Shown: positions 1 to 6,582, counted from the first letter of the stretch. The stretch: DNA of 8,598 nucleotides from an uncultured Prevotellaceae bacterium (GCA_937896015.1 CALBLR010000033.1:1-8598), one strand, 5' to 3'. The notes: generated by a model from the sequence alone, not told the origin. Made by a program: numbers and translations.

Positions 1-100
1 CGGCACGGCGCGAGGCTGCATTCTGATACACCACCACCCCACTCGCATCGCACACCGTGGCCGAGAAGTCGACGTTGCCCAGATAGTCAAACTCCATCAT
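1..100 (-). CDS. PAS-domain protein, N-terminal fragment (runs off window)
   Basis: An open frame starts at ATG 100-98 (a second ATG follows at 97-95) and continues without a stop to the window edge, giving 33 residues that begin MMEFDYLGNVDF. The stretch SATVCDASGVVVYQN resembles the first beta strands of a PAS fold, where a (V/I)TVCDxxGxIxYxN pattern is common in small Bacteroidetes PAS proteins and in sensor kinases. The start lies 2 bp after the TGA (105-103) of the nuclease gene, and the sequence AGGTGA overlapping that stop can serve as ribosome binding site, so translational coupling with the nuclease is likely. No separate promoter is visible between them. Whether this is a free-standing PAS protein or the sensor part of a kinase cannot be seen. 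The fold assignment rests on about 20 residues and is tentative; the existence of a gene here is better supported than its family. Confidence 0.55.
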   Translation of the reverse strand, partial: MMEFDYLGNVDFSATVCDASGVVVYQNAASRRA

Positions 101-102
101 TC

Positions 103-1767
103 TCACCTTATTATCAGTTTCACGGGATGGGTGGAATTGGCGGCGGTGAACACATACAGGCCCATGGGCAGGCTTATGCGGTCGTCGCTGCACAGCCGCT
201 CGATGCCCTTCATCAGCACTCCGCTGGGCGAGTAGATGCGCACGCCCACCAGCGGCTCGCCGCACTTCACTATAACGCCTTCCTGCGTGGCGATGAACGC
301 CACGGGGCGGTCGGCCTCTACGCCGCTCACGCCGCTGGCGTCAACGGTCACCACATTGCTCTCGGCCGAGGTGTAGCCAAGGCGCGAGGCGGCCACCGAA
401 TAGGTGTGGGTCTGGCCGGGACGGCGGTCGTTGAAGCGATACGATGTCTCGTCGGTGTTCACCTGGTCGCGGCTCACCACATTGCCGCTCTGGTCATAGA
501 TGGTGCGCGTCACCACATAGTAGTCGATGGTGTCGGGACTTGCAGTCCATGTGGCCACAAAACTTGAGTCGGTCACCTCCTGCGCCGGCAGCGCGGTGAC
601 GCTGCTAAGCGATGGCACCGGCAGGCAGCGCGCCTCCAGCTCCACGCCCACGCTGCCCACCAGGCCGCCGTCGCTGAGCAGCAGCTTGGCCTTGTGCGAG
701 CCTGTGGCCGTGGGGGTGTAGGTGATGGTGAGCGGGTAGCCGTCGGCAGTCATGGCCGCCGAACGGTCGACCGACGACACTGGGATTGAAAACATGCGGT
801 AGTCCGAGCGGTAGAGTTGCAGGCTTAGGCTGTTGGTTAGGCTCATGCCCTTCACATACAGCACCATGCTGGCACTGCGGCCAATGGCCACGTCGCCGAA
901 GTTGAGCACCGTGCCCTGCGTGGGCGTGATGAGCTCTGGATCGCCGCCTGGAGTGTCGCCGCCGTCGGTGTTAAACACCTGCCCGGCCTTGTCGCCCCAG
1001 ATGTATTCAATCAGCTCGGGGTTGTCGATAAAGGGGTTGCGGTTGTTCTGCACGCGATACACAGCATCGTTGCGGTCCTTCTCCTTGTCGCTCACGGGGT
1101 CTTGGCGCGCCCACTTCAGCAGCAGGTTCACGGCCCACTGGTTAAGGGTGCGCCAGTCGCTGTTATTCACCATGTAGGTGTATTTCCACTTGTAGTCCTG
1201 ATAGCAGGTGGCCATGTAGAAGTAGGTGCGGGCGAAGTCGCCCTTGTAGCGGTCGTCGGGTTCAAACACCGTGCCTGCGCCGCCGCCCTGCCCGGTAACT
1301 GGCGTGCCGATGAGGCTGACGCCGTTGTTGAACGAAGCCTGCTGCACCTCGCCCAGCGGCCAGTTGCTCTTGGCCATGTTGGCCGGGCCGTCGGAGGGGT
1401 AAAGGTGGTTGAGGTCGGTGTAGGCGTCGACCTGCGTGCCGCCCCACCAACTCTTGGGGAACGAATGCTCCTTGTTCATGCCGCCCACAGGGCTTGTGCC
1501 GCGGAAGCGGTAGTTGTTGTCGCTATACATGTCCCACACGCGGCCGTGGTCGTCGGGATAGCAGTCGGTGCTGGGAAAGTAGTCCCACAGACTGTTGTAG
1601 TTGAGCACCGTGTGCTTAGCCGTGAGCTCATGCACGGCGTTTTTCAGTGCCTGACCGCTCTTGCCGTTGAGCGAGGCATAGTACCCCGCCGGCACGGCGG
1701 CCCATGCGGCGGCCACCGCCACCGCAAGCAGCGCAAAGGCTGCCACTCGTCTTGCAGTTGTATTCAT
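103..1767 (-). CDS. Secreted endonuclease I family nuclease with Ig-like, FN3 and T9SS-type sorting domains
   Basis: This is a 554-residue protein. Residues 1-24 form a signal peptide (MNTTARR, then an Ala/Leu/Val-rich core ending AWAA). Residues about 27-260 match the endonuclease I family (EndA/NucM/Vvn type, beta-beta-alpha metal fold). NKEHSFPKSWWGG at 98-110 carries the Glu100-His101 pair expected at the catalytic site, DLNHLYPSDGPAN at 118-130 is the metal-site region, followed by SNWPLG, and NRNPFIDNPELIEYIWG at 242-258 is typical of the Bacteroidetes branch. A Gly/Asp linker (268-276) leads to an Ig-like module (about 280-380, with LNFGDVAIG), an FN3 module (about 384-477), and a C-terminal domain (about 480-554) ending in G-L-Y-V-F and VKLIIR, as T9SS type A sorting signals do. 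Members cleave DNA or RNA non-specifically, so an extracellular or surface nucleic-acid scavenging role is inferred. The start is the first ATG before the signal peptide; no strong Shine-Dalgarno is present, as is usual in this group. Its stop nearly abuts the next minus-strand gene. Confidence 0.92.
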   Translation of the reverse strand: MNTTARRVAAFALLAVAVAAAWAAVPAGYYASLNGKSGQALKNAVHELTAKHTVLNYNSLWDYFPSTDCYPDDHGRVWDMYSDNNYRFRGTSPVGGMNKEHSFPKSWWGGTQVDAYTDLNHLYPSDGPANMAKSNWPLGEVQQASFNNGVSLIGTPVTGQGGGAGTVFEPDDRYKGDFARTYFYMATCYQDYKWKYTYMVNNSDWRTLNQWAVNLLLKWARQDPVSDKEKDRNDAVYRVQNNRNPFIDNPELIEYIWGDKAGQVFNTDGGDTPGGDPELITPTQGTVLNFGDVAIGRSASMVLYVKGMSLTNSLSLQLYRSDYRMFSIPVSSVDRSAAMTADGYPLTITYTPTATGSHKAKLLLSDGGLVGSVGVELEARCLPVPSLSSVTALPAQEVTDSSFVATWTASPDTIDYYVVTRTIYDQSGNVVSRDQVNTDETSYRFNDRRPGQTHTYSVAASRLGYTSAESNVVTVDASGVSGVEADRPVAFIATQEGVIVKCGEPLVGVRIYSPSGVLMKGIERLCSDDRISLPMGLYVFTAANSTHPVKLIIR

Positions 1768-1805
1768 ATCGCGTTAAGATAGTTAGCTTATTGTGAGTAA
1801 TTTTA

Positions 1806-1837
1806 CAAAATTAGACAAAAAACCTCTATTCTGCAAC
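1806..1837 (-). promoter_or_regulatory. Bacteroidetes-type promoter for the nuclease gene
   Basis: On the minus strand, TAATTTTG (1813-1806) matches the -7 consensus TAnnTTTG, and GTTG (1837-1834) lies 20 bp upstream where TTTG is expected at -33. This would place transcription start near 1799, leaving a leader of about 32 nt before the ATG at 1767. Match and spacing were seen directly; activity is inferred. Confidence 0.6.
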
Positions 1838-2010
1838 CGCACACCAGCACTCGCACAATTTTCTGTCCTTGGGTCATGAAGAACATCGCAGAAAACGGAA
1901 ATAGATTTTCAGCACCGCAGTTTTTAAAAATTTTAAACGGCCTGCAGTGTTTTTCGGGCCATGTAGGAGAAATTTAACGGAGTGTTAATTATTATTCCGT
2001 GGCAAATCGT

Positions 2011-2018
2011 TATATTTG
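2011..2018 (+). promoter_or_regulatory. -7 box of the carboxyltransferase promoter
   Basis: TATATTTG is a perfect match to the Bacteroidetes -7 consensus TAnnTTTG, followed by GCA as often seen. The -33 position (around 1984-1990, GTTAATT) is a poor match to TTTG. Transcription would start near 2025, leaving an unusually long leader of about 158 nt before the ATG at 2183. Confidence 0.55.
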
Positions 2019-2024
2019 CAGCGC

Positions 2025-2182
2025 ATGGTGGTGTGCGCAGTTGCCAATGCGGCTGCCGCCGGCGTGCAGCAGGCTTGTTCAGAGGAACAAGGCCGCAAGT
2101 GTGGCTGCGCTAAACTATGGGGAAAGGCGCAACCGCCACCTTGAAAAAGGAAAAGTTTTTTTTAGATTAAATTATCTTTACT
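2025..2182 (+). promoter_or_regulatory. Long, potentially structured 5' leader of the carboxyltransferase mRNA
   Basis: Several compact hairpins can be drawn one after another. GCTGC/GCAGC is at 2052-2070. CTTGTTC (2074-2080) with loop AGAG pairs with GAACAAG (2085-2091). GCCGC (2092-2096) with loop AAGT pairs with GTGGC (2101-2105), including one G-U pair. GGCG/CGCC is at 2126-2137. CCTT with a GAAA tetraloop pairs with AAGG at 2139-2150. The last is followed by AAAAG and eight T residues (2156-2163), ending 19 nt before the start codon. This resembles a regulatory leader, and the final part loosely resembles an intrinsic terminator, although its 4-bp stem is weak. I do not recognise a known riboswitch class; the TPP, cobalamin, SAM-I, FMN and glycine cores that I checked by eye are absent. 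The hairpins were seen in the sequence; a regulatory role is conjecture. Confidence 0.3.
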
Positions 2183-4336
2183 ATGGCTAAATCGTTAAAA
2201 ATTCGTGACTTAACCTTACGCGACGGACAGCAATCATCGTTTGCCACACGCATGACACAGCAGCAAATAGACCGATGCCTTCCCTACTACAAAGATGCGG
2301 GATTCTATGCAATGGAAGTGTGGGGCGGAGCGGTTCCCGACTCGGTGATGCGCTATCTGGGCGAAAATCCATGGACACGACTTGAAAGCATACACAAGGC
2401 CATTGGCAGCGTGTCGAAGCTCACCGCTTTGTCGCGCGGCCGCAACCTGTTTGGCTATTCACCCTACACCGACGAGATTATCGACGGCTTCAGCCGCAAC
2501 GCAATTGAGAGCGGCCTGGGCATTATGCGCATTTTCGACGCGCTCAACGACGTGGACAATGTGAAGTCGACTGTGAAATATGTGAAGCAGTATGGCGGCA
2601 TTGCCGACTGCGCGGTGTGCTACACCGTCGACCCAAAATACCCCAAGCTGTCGCTGCTCGACAGGCTCAAGGGAAAGAAAAATCCCGCGCCGGTGTTCAC
2701 CGACGAGTATTTCCTCGACAAGGCGCAGCAAATGGCCGCGCTTGGCTGCGACATGATCACGATCAAGGACATGTCGGGCCTGATTCCGCCGCGGCGCGTG
2801 AGCGCGCTGGTGAAGCTGTTTAAGCAGCACATAAATTTGCCGCTTGACTTCCACACCCACTGCACACCGGGCTACGGTCTGGCATCGGTGTTTGCCGCCA
2901 TTGTGGCTGGCGTCGACATTGTGGACACCAACTGCTGGTGGTTTGGCGGCGGCACAGGCGCCCCGACACTGGAGCTGGTGTATGTGTTCTGCAAGAAGCT
3001 GGGCATTGACCTGGGCGTGAACATGGAGGCCGTGGCAAAAATCAATGTGGAGCTGCGCTCGATTCGCAAAGAGCTTGAGATGTCGGTGTTTGGCAAGGAG
3101 AAACCCGAGCCCAAGCCGTTCAACCCGCTCACCGACGAGCTGCCGGCCAGCGTTGAAGGCCTCTTCGACACTGCCGTGGAGGCCGCCAAGAGCGACGACT
3201 TCGACACGCTGCTCAGCGCAAGCCAGCAGATAGAGGCCTATTTCGGCTTCCCGGCACCAAACGAGAATGTGAAGAAGGCGGAGATTCCGGGCGGCATGTA
3301 TAGCAACATGGTGGCCCAGCTCAAGCAGCTCGGCGCAGAGGAGATATTGCCGCGCGCCATGGAGCTGATTCCGCCTGTGCGCCTGGCTGCCGGACTGCCG
3401 CCGCTGGTGACCCCGACGTCGCAAATTGTGGGCGCCCAGGCCGTGAACTGCGCCATCGACGAGCGCGCCGGCCGCGAGCCGTACACCAACAAGAGCTCGC
3501 AGTTTGTGGGTCTTGTGAAGGGAGAGTACGGCCACACGCCTGTGGAGATCGACCCTGACTTCCGCATGAAGATATGCGGAGTGCGCGAGGAGACTCCCTA
3601 CGACACATCAAAATATAAGATGCAGCCCAACCCCACCCTGCCCGAGGCTGGCGGCGTGAAGCTTGCCGCCAACGAGAAGGAGGTGCTGCTGCTCGAGCTG
3701 TTCCCCATGGTGGCAAAGACCTTCCTCAAAAACGAGAAAGTGAAAGAATATGCGGCAACGAACGGCGGGCAGGCTGCCGCACAGGCCACAGCCACCCAGA
3801 CAGCCAAGCAGGCCGTCACGGGCTACACCGTCGACTCGCCGCTGCCAGGACGAGTGACCGCAATAAATGTGAAGGTGGGCGACCGCGTGAAGAAGGGCGA
3901 CACCGTGGCCTCGCTCGAGGCCATGAAGATGGAAAACAGCATTGAGGCCGACTGCGACGGATATGTGCGCCAGGTGCTGGTGGCCGAGGGCGACTCGGTG
4001 CTGGCCGGAGCACACATCATCGAAATCGTTGACTCCAAGCCCGAGCCGCAAGCGCAGCCTAAGCCAGCGGCTACTGCAACTGCGCCCCAGGCCGCACCGG
4101 CGGCCAAGCTGCCCGTCACGGGCTACACCGTCGACTCGCCGCTGCCAGGACGCGTGGTGTCGGTTCTCGTAAAGCCCGGCGACAAGGTGGCAAGCGGTGA
4201 AACGGTGGTCACCCTCGAGGCCATGAAGATGGAAAACGCCATCACAAGCGACTACGCCGGCGTGGTGCGCCAAGTGCTGGTGGCCGAGGGCGACGCTGTG
4301 TTGGCCGACACGCCGCTCATCGAAATCGAGCAGTAA
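2183..4336 (+). CDS. Pyruvate carboxylase subunit B / oxaloacetate decarboxylase alpha-type carboxyltransferase with two biotinyl domains
   Basis: This 717-residue cytoplasmic enzyme subunit moves CO2 between biotin and pyruvate/oxaloacetate. Residues 1 to about 280 form the HMGL-like carboxyltransferase barrel. LTLRDGQQSSFATR (10-23) carries the R13-D14-Q17 signature, MRIFDALND (115-123) follows, K195 in IKDM is the expected carbamylated metal ligand, and H224/H226 in DFHTH are the other metal ligands. Thr258 in GGGTGAP sits where the catalytic Thr of pyruvate carboxylase (GxTSQP) is found. Residues about 310-510 are the conserved PYC/OADA region (EIPGGMYSNMVAQL, 367-380). Two biotinyl domains follow at 545-617 and 645-717, each with EAMKMEN and biotin-accepting lysines K582 and K682, separated by a Pro/Ala-rich linker (618-644). 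Relatives usually end after one such domain. No biotin carboxylase domain is present, and no oadB, oadG or accC lies in the window, so PycB and OadA cannot be told apart. The ATG lacks a Shine-Dalgarno, but family similarity starts directly at MAKSLKIRDLTLRDG. Confidence 0.93.
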   Translation: MAKSLKIRDLTLRDGQQSSFATRMTQQQIDRCLPYYKDAGFYAMEVWGGAVPDSVMRYLGENPWTRLESIHKAIGSVSKLTALSRGRNLFGYSPYTDEIIDGFSRNAIESGLGIMRIFDALNDVDNVKSTVKYVKQYGGIADCAVCYTVDPKYPKLSLLDRLKGKKNPAPVFTDEYFLDKAQQMAALGCDMITIKDMSGLIPPRRVSALVKLFKQHINLPLDFHTHCTPGYGLASVFAAIVAGVDIVDTNCWWFGGGTGAPTLELVYVFCKKLGIDLGVNMEAVAKINVELRSIRKELEMSVFGKEKPEPKPFNPLTDELPASVEGLFDTAVEAAKSDDFDTLLSASQQIEAYFGFPAPNENVKKAEIPGGMYSNMVAQLKQLGAEEILPRAMELIPPVRLAAGLPPLVTPTSQIVGAQAVNCAIDERAGREPYTNKSSQFVGLVKGEYGHTPVEIDPDFRMKICGVREETPYDTSKYKMQPNPTLPEAGGVKLAANEKEVLLLELFPMVAKTFLKNEKVKEYAATNGGQAAAQATATQTAKQAVTGYTVDSPLPGRVTAINVKVGDRVKKGDTVASLEAMKMENSIEADCDGYVRQVLVAEGDSVLAGAHIIEIVDSKPEPQAQPKPAATATAPQAAPAAKLPVTGYTVDSPLPGRVVSVLVKPGDKVASGETVVTLEAMKMENAITSDYAGVVRQVLVAEGDAVLADTPLIEIEQ
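3813..4333 (+). repeat. In-frame tandem duplication (300-nt period) of the biotinyl-domain coding sequence
   Basis: Bases 3813-3852 are identical to 4113-4152 (40 nt), 3914-3937 to 4214-4237 (24 nt), and 3966-3995 to 4266-4295 except for one base. Every match has an offset of exactly 300 nt, or 100 codons. At protein level the two copies agree at 49 of 73 positions by my hand alignment. The long identical DNA blocks beside diverged stretches suggest either duplication with selection on the core motifs or occasional gene conversion between copies. The linker after copy 1 is diverged from the linker before it. Confidence 0.95.
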
Positions 4337-4358
4337 CATAACAAATCCACAATACTCC

Positions 4359-4394
4359 AAAAGGACTTTGCCGTGAATGGCAAAGCCCTTTTTT
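4359..4394 (+). terminator. Intrinsic terminator after the carboxyltransferase gene
   Basis: CTTTGCC (4366-4372), loop GTGAAT, and GGCAAAG (4379-4385) form a 7-bp stem. It extends past one A/C mismatch to GG/CC and then to AAAA (4359-4362) against the T run 4389-4394. The stem begins about 22 bp after the TAA (4334-4336) and ends in six T residues, so it fits a rho-independent terminator on the plus strand. Confidence 0.85.
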
Positions 4395-4522
4395 ATGCTC
4401 CCACGCCCCTATGCCTTAAGAGCGATGACTGGCCACACAAATAGTTAAACAGTAGAGTATTACGTGCATAGATGCGACATACCGAGAGCACTTAAAAAGT
4501 AGCAGTTCCAATGGAATATGAA

Positions 4523-4769
4523 TGTGCCGAAGGCACATGTCTATCGATAGCCCCCGACTTTCGAGCACAAGCGAATGCGCAGTGCGAGTTGTCGGGGGTA
4601 GGCGTTACACCCCACATCGCGTGCCGAAGGTACGCTCCACAGTTTGCTGTCAAAGGAGCGTACCTTCGGCACGCATTTTTTTGGTGCGGATTTTTTTCCC
4701 CCCCCGACAAGGCGCGCAATTCAGCGCGCCAAAGTCGGGGGCTATCGAGAGCAGTGTGCCTTCGGCACA
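4523..4769. repeat. 247-bp near-palindromic composite element (REP/MITE-like)
   Basis: The outer arms 4523-4561 and 4731-4769 are inverted copies that agree at 35 of 39 positions; each ends in the small palindrome GTGCC-N3-GGCAC. CCCCCGAC/GTCGGGGG words occur four times: 4551-4558 with 4591-4598, and 4701-4708 with 4734-4741. Each half can therefore fold its own hairpin, or the outer copies can pair with each other. The right-hand hairpin encloses GGCGCGC (4711-4717) and GCGCGCC (4724-4730). At the centre sits a perfect 20-bp inverted repeat (4619-4638, 4655-4674). The 10-mer GTGCCGAAGG appears at 4524 and 4621, and inverted at 4663 and 4759. The paired parts are symmetric about base 4646 to within a few bases. 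No transposase is present. A non-autonomous mobile or REP-like repeat is my inference; it may equally be a structured RNA or a terminator cluster. Confidence 0.75.
4619..4681 (+). terminator. Perfect 20-bp hairpin followed by T7 at the centre of the palindromic element
   Basis: Positions 4619-4638 and 4655-4674 are exact reverse complements. The 16-base loop itself contains ACAG-TTTG-CTGT. The right arm runs directly into CA-type sequence and seven T residues (4676-4682 region), so on the plus strand it has the form of a strong intrinsic terminator. The carboxyltransferase already has its own terminator about 230 bp upstream, so this is either a second barrier between converging genes or only the core of the repeat element. 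Confidence 0.5.
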
Positions 4770-4874
4770 CCTCATTGAGAGCATTTTATCTCTAAGGGGA
4801 TAATGCCTCGCTATCGTCACCCCCCCCACAAAAATTGTCTCCCATTGCCTCTATTGTCGTTAAAAAAGCGGCGG

Positions 4875-6551
4875 CTACTTAGTCCGCGTGAATTTCAGCT
4901 CCTGGGCGTGCGGCAGGGGCAGCGAGATGCTGCTCACTGTGGTCGGCAGCGCGGGCAGCACCATGTAGGCGCGTCCGCGGCACACCACGTGATAGGTGTT
5001 GATGGGCGAGCTGTCGGTGCCCAGGCCCAGCATGTAGCGCCGCCGCATCTCTTGGGCGTCGAGGCCGCTGGCGGTGGTGATGCGCGCGCCTATGCGCATG
5101 GTGGTGGTGTAGCGGGGGCTGCTGAGCGGCACCACGGCGAAGTCCTCGTCGGGAAACTCATACACGGTGCCGGCCACGGCAGGCATGTTGCTGCGCAGCT
5201 GCGCCATGGGCCTGCCGCCCTCCAGCATGCGGCCGCTGCGGTAGCGGTGCAGCACGTTGGGCGGCAGAAACTGCACGTTGCTTTTGTGAAAATAGTAGCA
5301 GTAGTAGGTGTTGTAGATGTAGTAGTTGGACGAATAGTAGCACACGGGCATCAGAAAGCGGTTTTGCTCGCGAAACACGCTGGCCTCTATCACCGCCTGT
5401 GCCGGCGCGGCGGCAATCTGCGCCTTCACGTTGCGGTCGTAGGCGCGGAACCGCCACAGCACGCCCACTGCCCGGGCTGCCGGCCACACACTTGCGGCTG
5501 CCAGTGCGGCCGTGGCCCACAGCTGCCACCGCCTGTGGCCCTCCACGGCGCGCCACGCCACTGCGGCAATGCCGATAAACGACGCCATGGCGTAGAATGT
5601 GAACGCACGCGAGCGGTTCACACCGAGCAGCAGCATCCACAGCAGCGAGCCGGCAAACACGCACCACACGTCGCTGCCCACCGCGCCGCGCAGGCGCGCC
5701 GTGAAGCGCAGCCTAAGCAGGCTGGCCGCCGCCCACATAATGAGCAGAGCCGGAAACACATAGAGCGCGCTGCGTCCGCCGGTGATGTAGAGCCGCTGCA
5801 GCACAGTCTGCACCAGACCCATGCCGCCCACTATGGTGCCGCCGTCGTCGAGCCGCTCCCATGCCCCGGGCGAGGCCACAATCACCGCTATGCCGGCCAA
5901 ATATCCTGCCATTGCCACCACCGCAGCGCGAGTCAGACGGCTGCGGTCGAGTGCCAGCCACAGTGCCATGCCGGTGAAGAAGCCAAACGAGGTGGCCTCG
6001 TTCATGTTTCCGGCCACAGCCGAGGCAACGAACAGCACCGCGCACCGTGCCGCACTGAGGCGGCTGTGCATGTTGCGCCTAAGCCACCACCACAGGGCCA
6101 GCGTGGCGGTGGCGGCCCACATATAGTTCACGCTGCCCGTGAGCCACATCATGGTTTCGCCAGGGTTGGGAAACGACAGCATCACAAAGGCAAACGTTAG
6201 GGCCACAATCACCGCTGGTCTGCGTCCGCAGGTGCTGAGGCCGGCCGTGAGGTGCAGCATTAGGGCAAACACGGCGGCGTTGCACACGTCGAAGGCCGCC
6301 TTGCCCAGCAGACCGCAAAACAGCTGCGCCAGGAAGTTGGCAAAGCGGCCGTTGGTGGTGACGAAGTGGCTGGCATGCGAGCGGATGACGTCGGCCAGCG
6401 AGGTCATGGGCATGCCGCCCGAGTTGTCGATGAAGGTGTAGATTATGTCGTCGTCCTTGAGCGTGGTCAGGGCCGACATCAGGGCAAACACTGCCGTGGC
6501 GGCGGCAATGGCCGTCCAGTAGGCGGTGTGGCGTGGTGCTGTTTTGTTCAT
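4875..6551 (-). CDS. Polytopic membrane protein, DUF6056-like (possible GT-C type glycosyltransferase)
   Basis: This 558-residue protein has about 10-11 hydrophobic segments between residues 9 and 366 (for example 9-29, 74-105, 111-128, 187-201, 208-228, 294-311, 343-366) and a largely soluble C-terminal part (about 370-558). Directly after the first segment comes Asp33-Asp34-Asp35, then NGRF (67-70), WLTGSVNYMW (136-145), GNMNEATSF (181-189) and SPG (228-230). This order (acidic pair, GR, W-TGS-NY-W, N-NE) is what I associate with DUF6056 proteins, which resemble GT-C enzymes that use lipid-linked sugars. A role in surface polysaccharide or glycoprotein glycosylation is an inference; no other glycan gene lies next to it. 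Residues 405-420 are strikingly tyrosine-rich (9 of 16). The ATG is preceded by a good promoter with a leader of about 25 nt and no Shine-Dalgarno. A weak GCGG/CCGC stem over the stop codon, followed by six T on the minus strand (4867-4862), may terminate it. Confidence 0.75.
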   Translation of the reverse strand: MNKTAPRHTAYWTAIAAATAVFALMSALTTLKDDDIIYTFIDNSGGMPMTSLADVIRSHASHFVTTNGRFANFLAQLFCGLLGKAAFDVCNAAVFALMLHLTAGLSTCGRRPAVIVALTFAFVMLSFPNPGETMMWLTGSVNYMWAATATLALWWWLRRNMHSRLSAARCAVLFVASAVAGNMNEATSFGFFTGMALWLALDRSRLTRAAVVAMAGYLAGIAVIVASPGAWERLDDGGTIVGGMGLVQTVLQRLYITGGRSALYVFPALLIMWAAASLLRLRFTARLRGAVGSDVWCVFAGSLLWMLLLGVNRSRAFTFYAMASFIGIAAVAWRAVEGHRRWQLWATAALAAASVWPAARAVGVLWRFRAYDRNVKAQIAAAPAQAVIEASVFREQNRFLMPVCYYSSNYYIYNTYYCYYFHKSNVQFLPPNVLHRYRSGRMLEGGRPMAQLRSNMPAVAGTVYEFPDEDFAVVPLSSPRYTTTMRIGARITTASGLDAQEMRRRYMLGLGTDSSPINTYHVVCRGRAYMVLPALPTTVSSISLPLPHAQELKFTRTK

Positions 6552-6582
6552 TTTGCTTATTAGGGGTTGTGGTTGGGTGCTG

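Larger units (their letters stand above)
1768..2182. other. Divergent intergenic region, 415 bp
   Basis: No gene was found here. The nuclease is transcribed leftward and the carboxyltransferase rightward from this region. The central part (about 1800-2020) is AT-rich, unlike the coding sequence on both sides. A 7-bp inverted repeat, TTTTCTG (1859-1865) and CAGAAAA (1889-1895), lies between the two promoters, and a shorter one, ACGGA/TCCGT, lies around 1978-2000 just upstream of the plus-strand -7 box. Either could bind a regulator, but both are short enough to be chance. From about 2020 onward the sequence is GC-rich and rich in possible hairpins (described separately). Confidence 0.6.
4395..4874. 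other. Gene-free convergent intergenic region, 480 bp
   Basis: The carboxyltransferase and the membrane-protein gene both end toward this stretch. No convincing coding region is present. Open frames of 92-94 codons exist on both strands over 4492-4803, but they follow the palindrome and encode mirrored arginine-rich peptides (both start MCRRH). The content is a large inverted-repeat element (4523-4769), flanked by unremarkable sequence at 4395-4522 and 4770-4874. Two C8 runs occur, at 4698-4705 (directly after T7) and at 4820-4827. GAGAGCA occurs at 4484, 4747 and 4777. The outer two copies, extended to GAGAGCACTT and GAGAGCATTT, flank the element as a possible but weak target-site duplication. 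Confidence 0.7.

Noticed and set aside
2025..2182. Known riboswitch upstream of the carboxyltransferase
   Set aside because: By eye I found none of the conserved cores of TPP, cobalamin, SAM-I, FMN or glycine riboswitches; only generic hairpins are visible.
1999..2190. 63-codon plus-strand open frame upstream of the carboxyltransferase
   Set aside because: It starts upstream of the -7 box and would include the promoter and hairpin leader; the sequence has no protein-like features.
2459..3535. 358-codon minus-strand open frame opposite the carboxyltransferase gene
   Set aside because: The plus strand here encodes a highly conserved enzyme; the antisense translation shows no recognisable motif and is His/Leu/Ala-rich.
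4523..4769. Possible CRISPR array from the repeated GTGCCGAAGG and CCCCCGAC words
   Set aside because: The copies are in alternating orientation with mirror symmetry and unequal spacing, not direct repeats separated by unique spacers, and no cas gene is present.
4484..4786. Target-site duplication GAGAGCACTT / GAGAGCATTT flanking the palindromic element
   Set aside because: The repeats are imperfect, a third GAGAGCA lies inside the element, and the inner boundaries do not coincide with the ends of the inverted arms. It is kept only as a weak possibility.
4492..4803. Overlapping open frames of 92-94 codons on both strands in the intergenic region, all containing MCRRH- and VPSAH-like peptides
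   Set aside because: They arise because the underlying DNA is a palindrome: the same words are read on both strands. Composition is arginine-rich and unlike a folded protein, and no promoter or ribosome binding site accompanies them.
4803..6200. 465-codon plus-strand open frame opposite the membrane-protein gene
   Set aside because: It is antisense to a gene with clear membrane segments and family motifs. The translation is His/Ala/Gly-rich low-complexity, typical of a GC-rich shadow frame.
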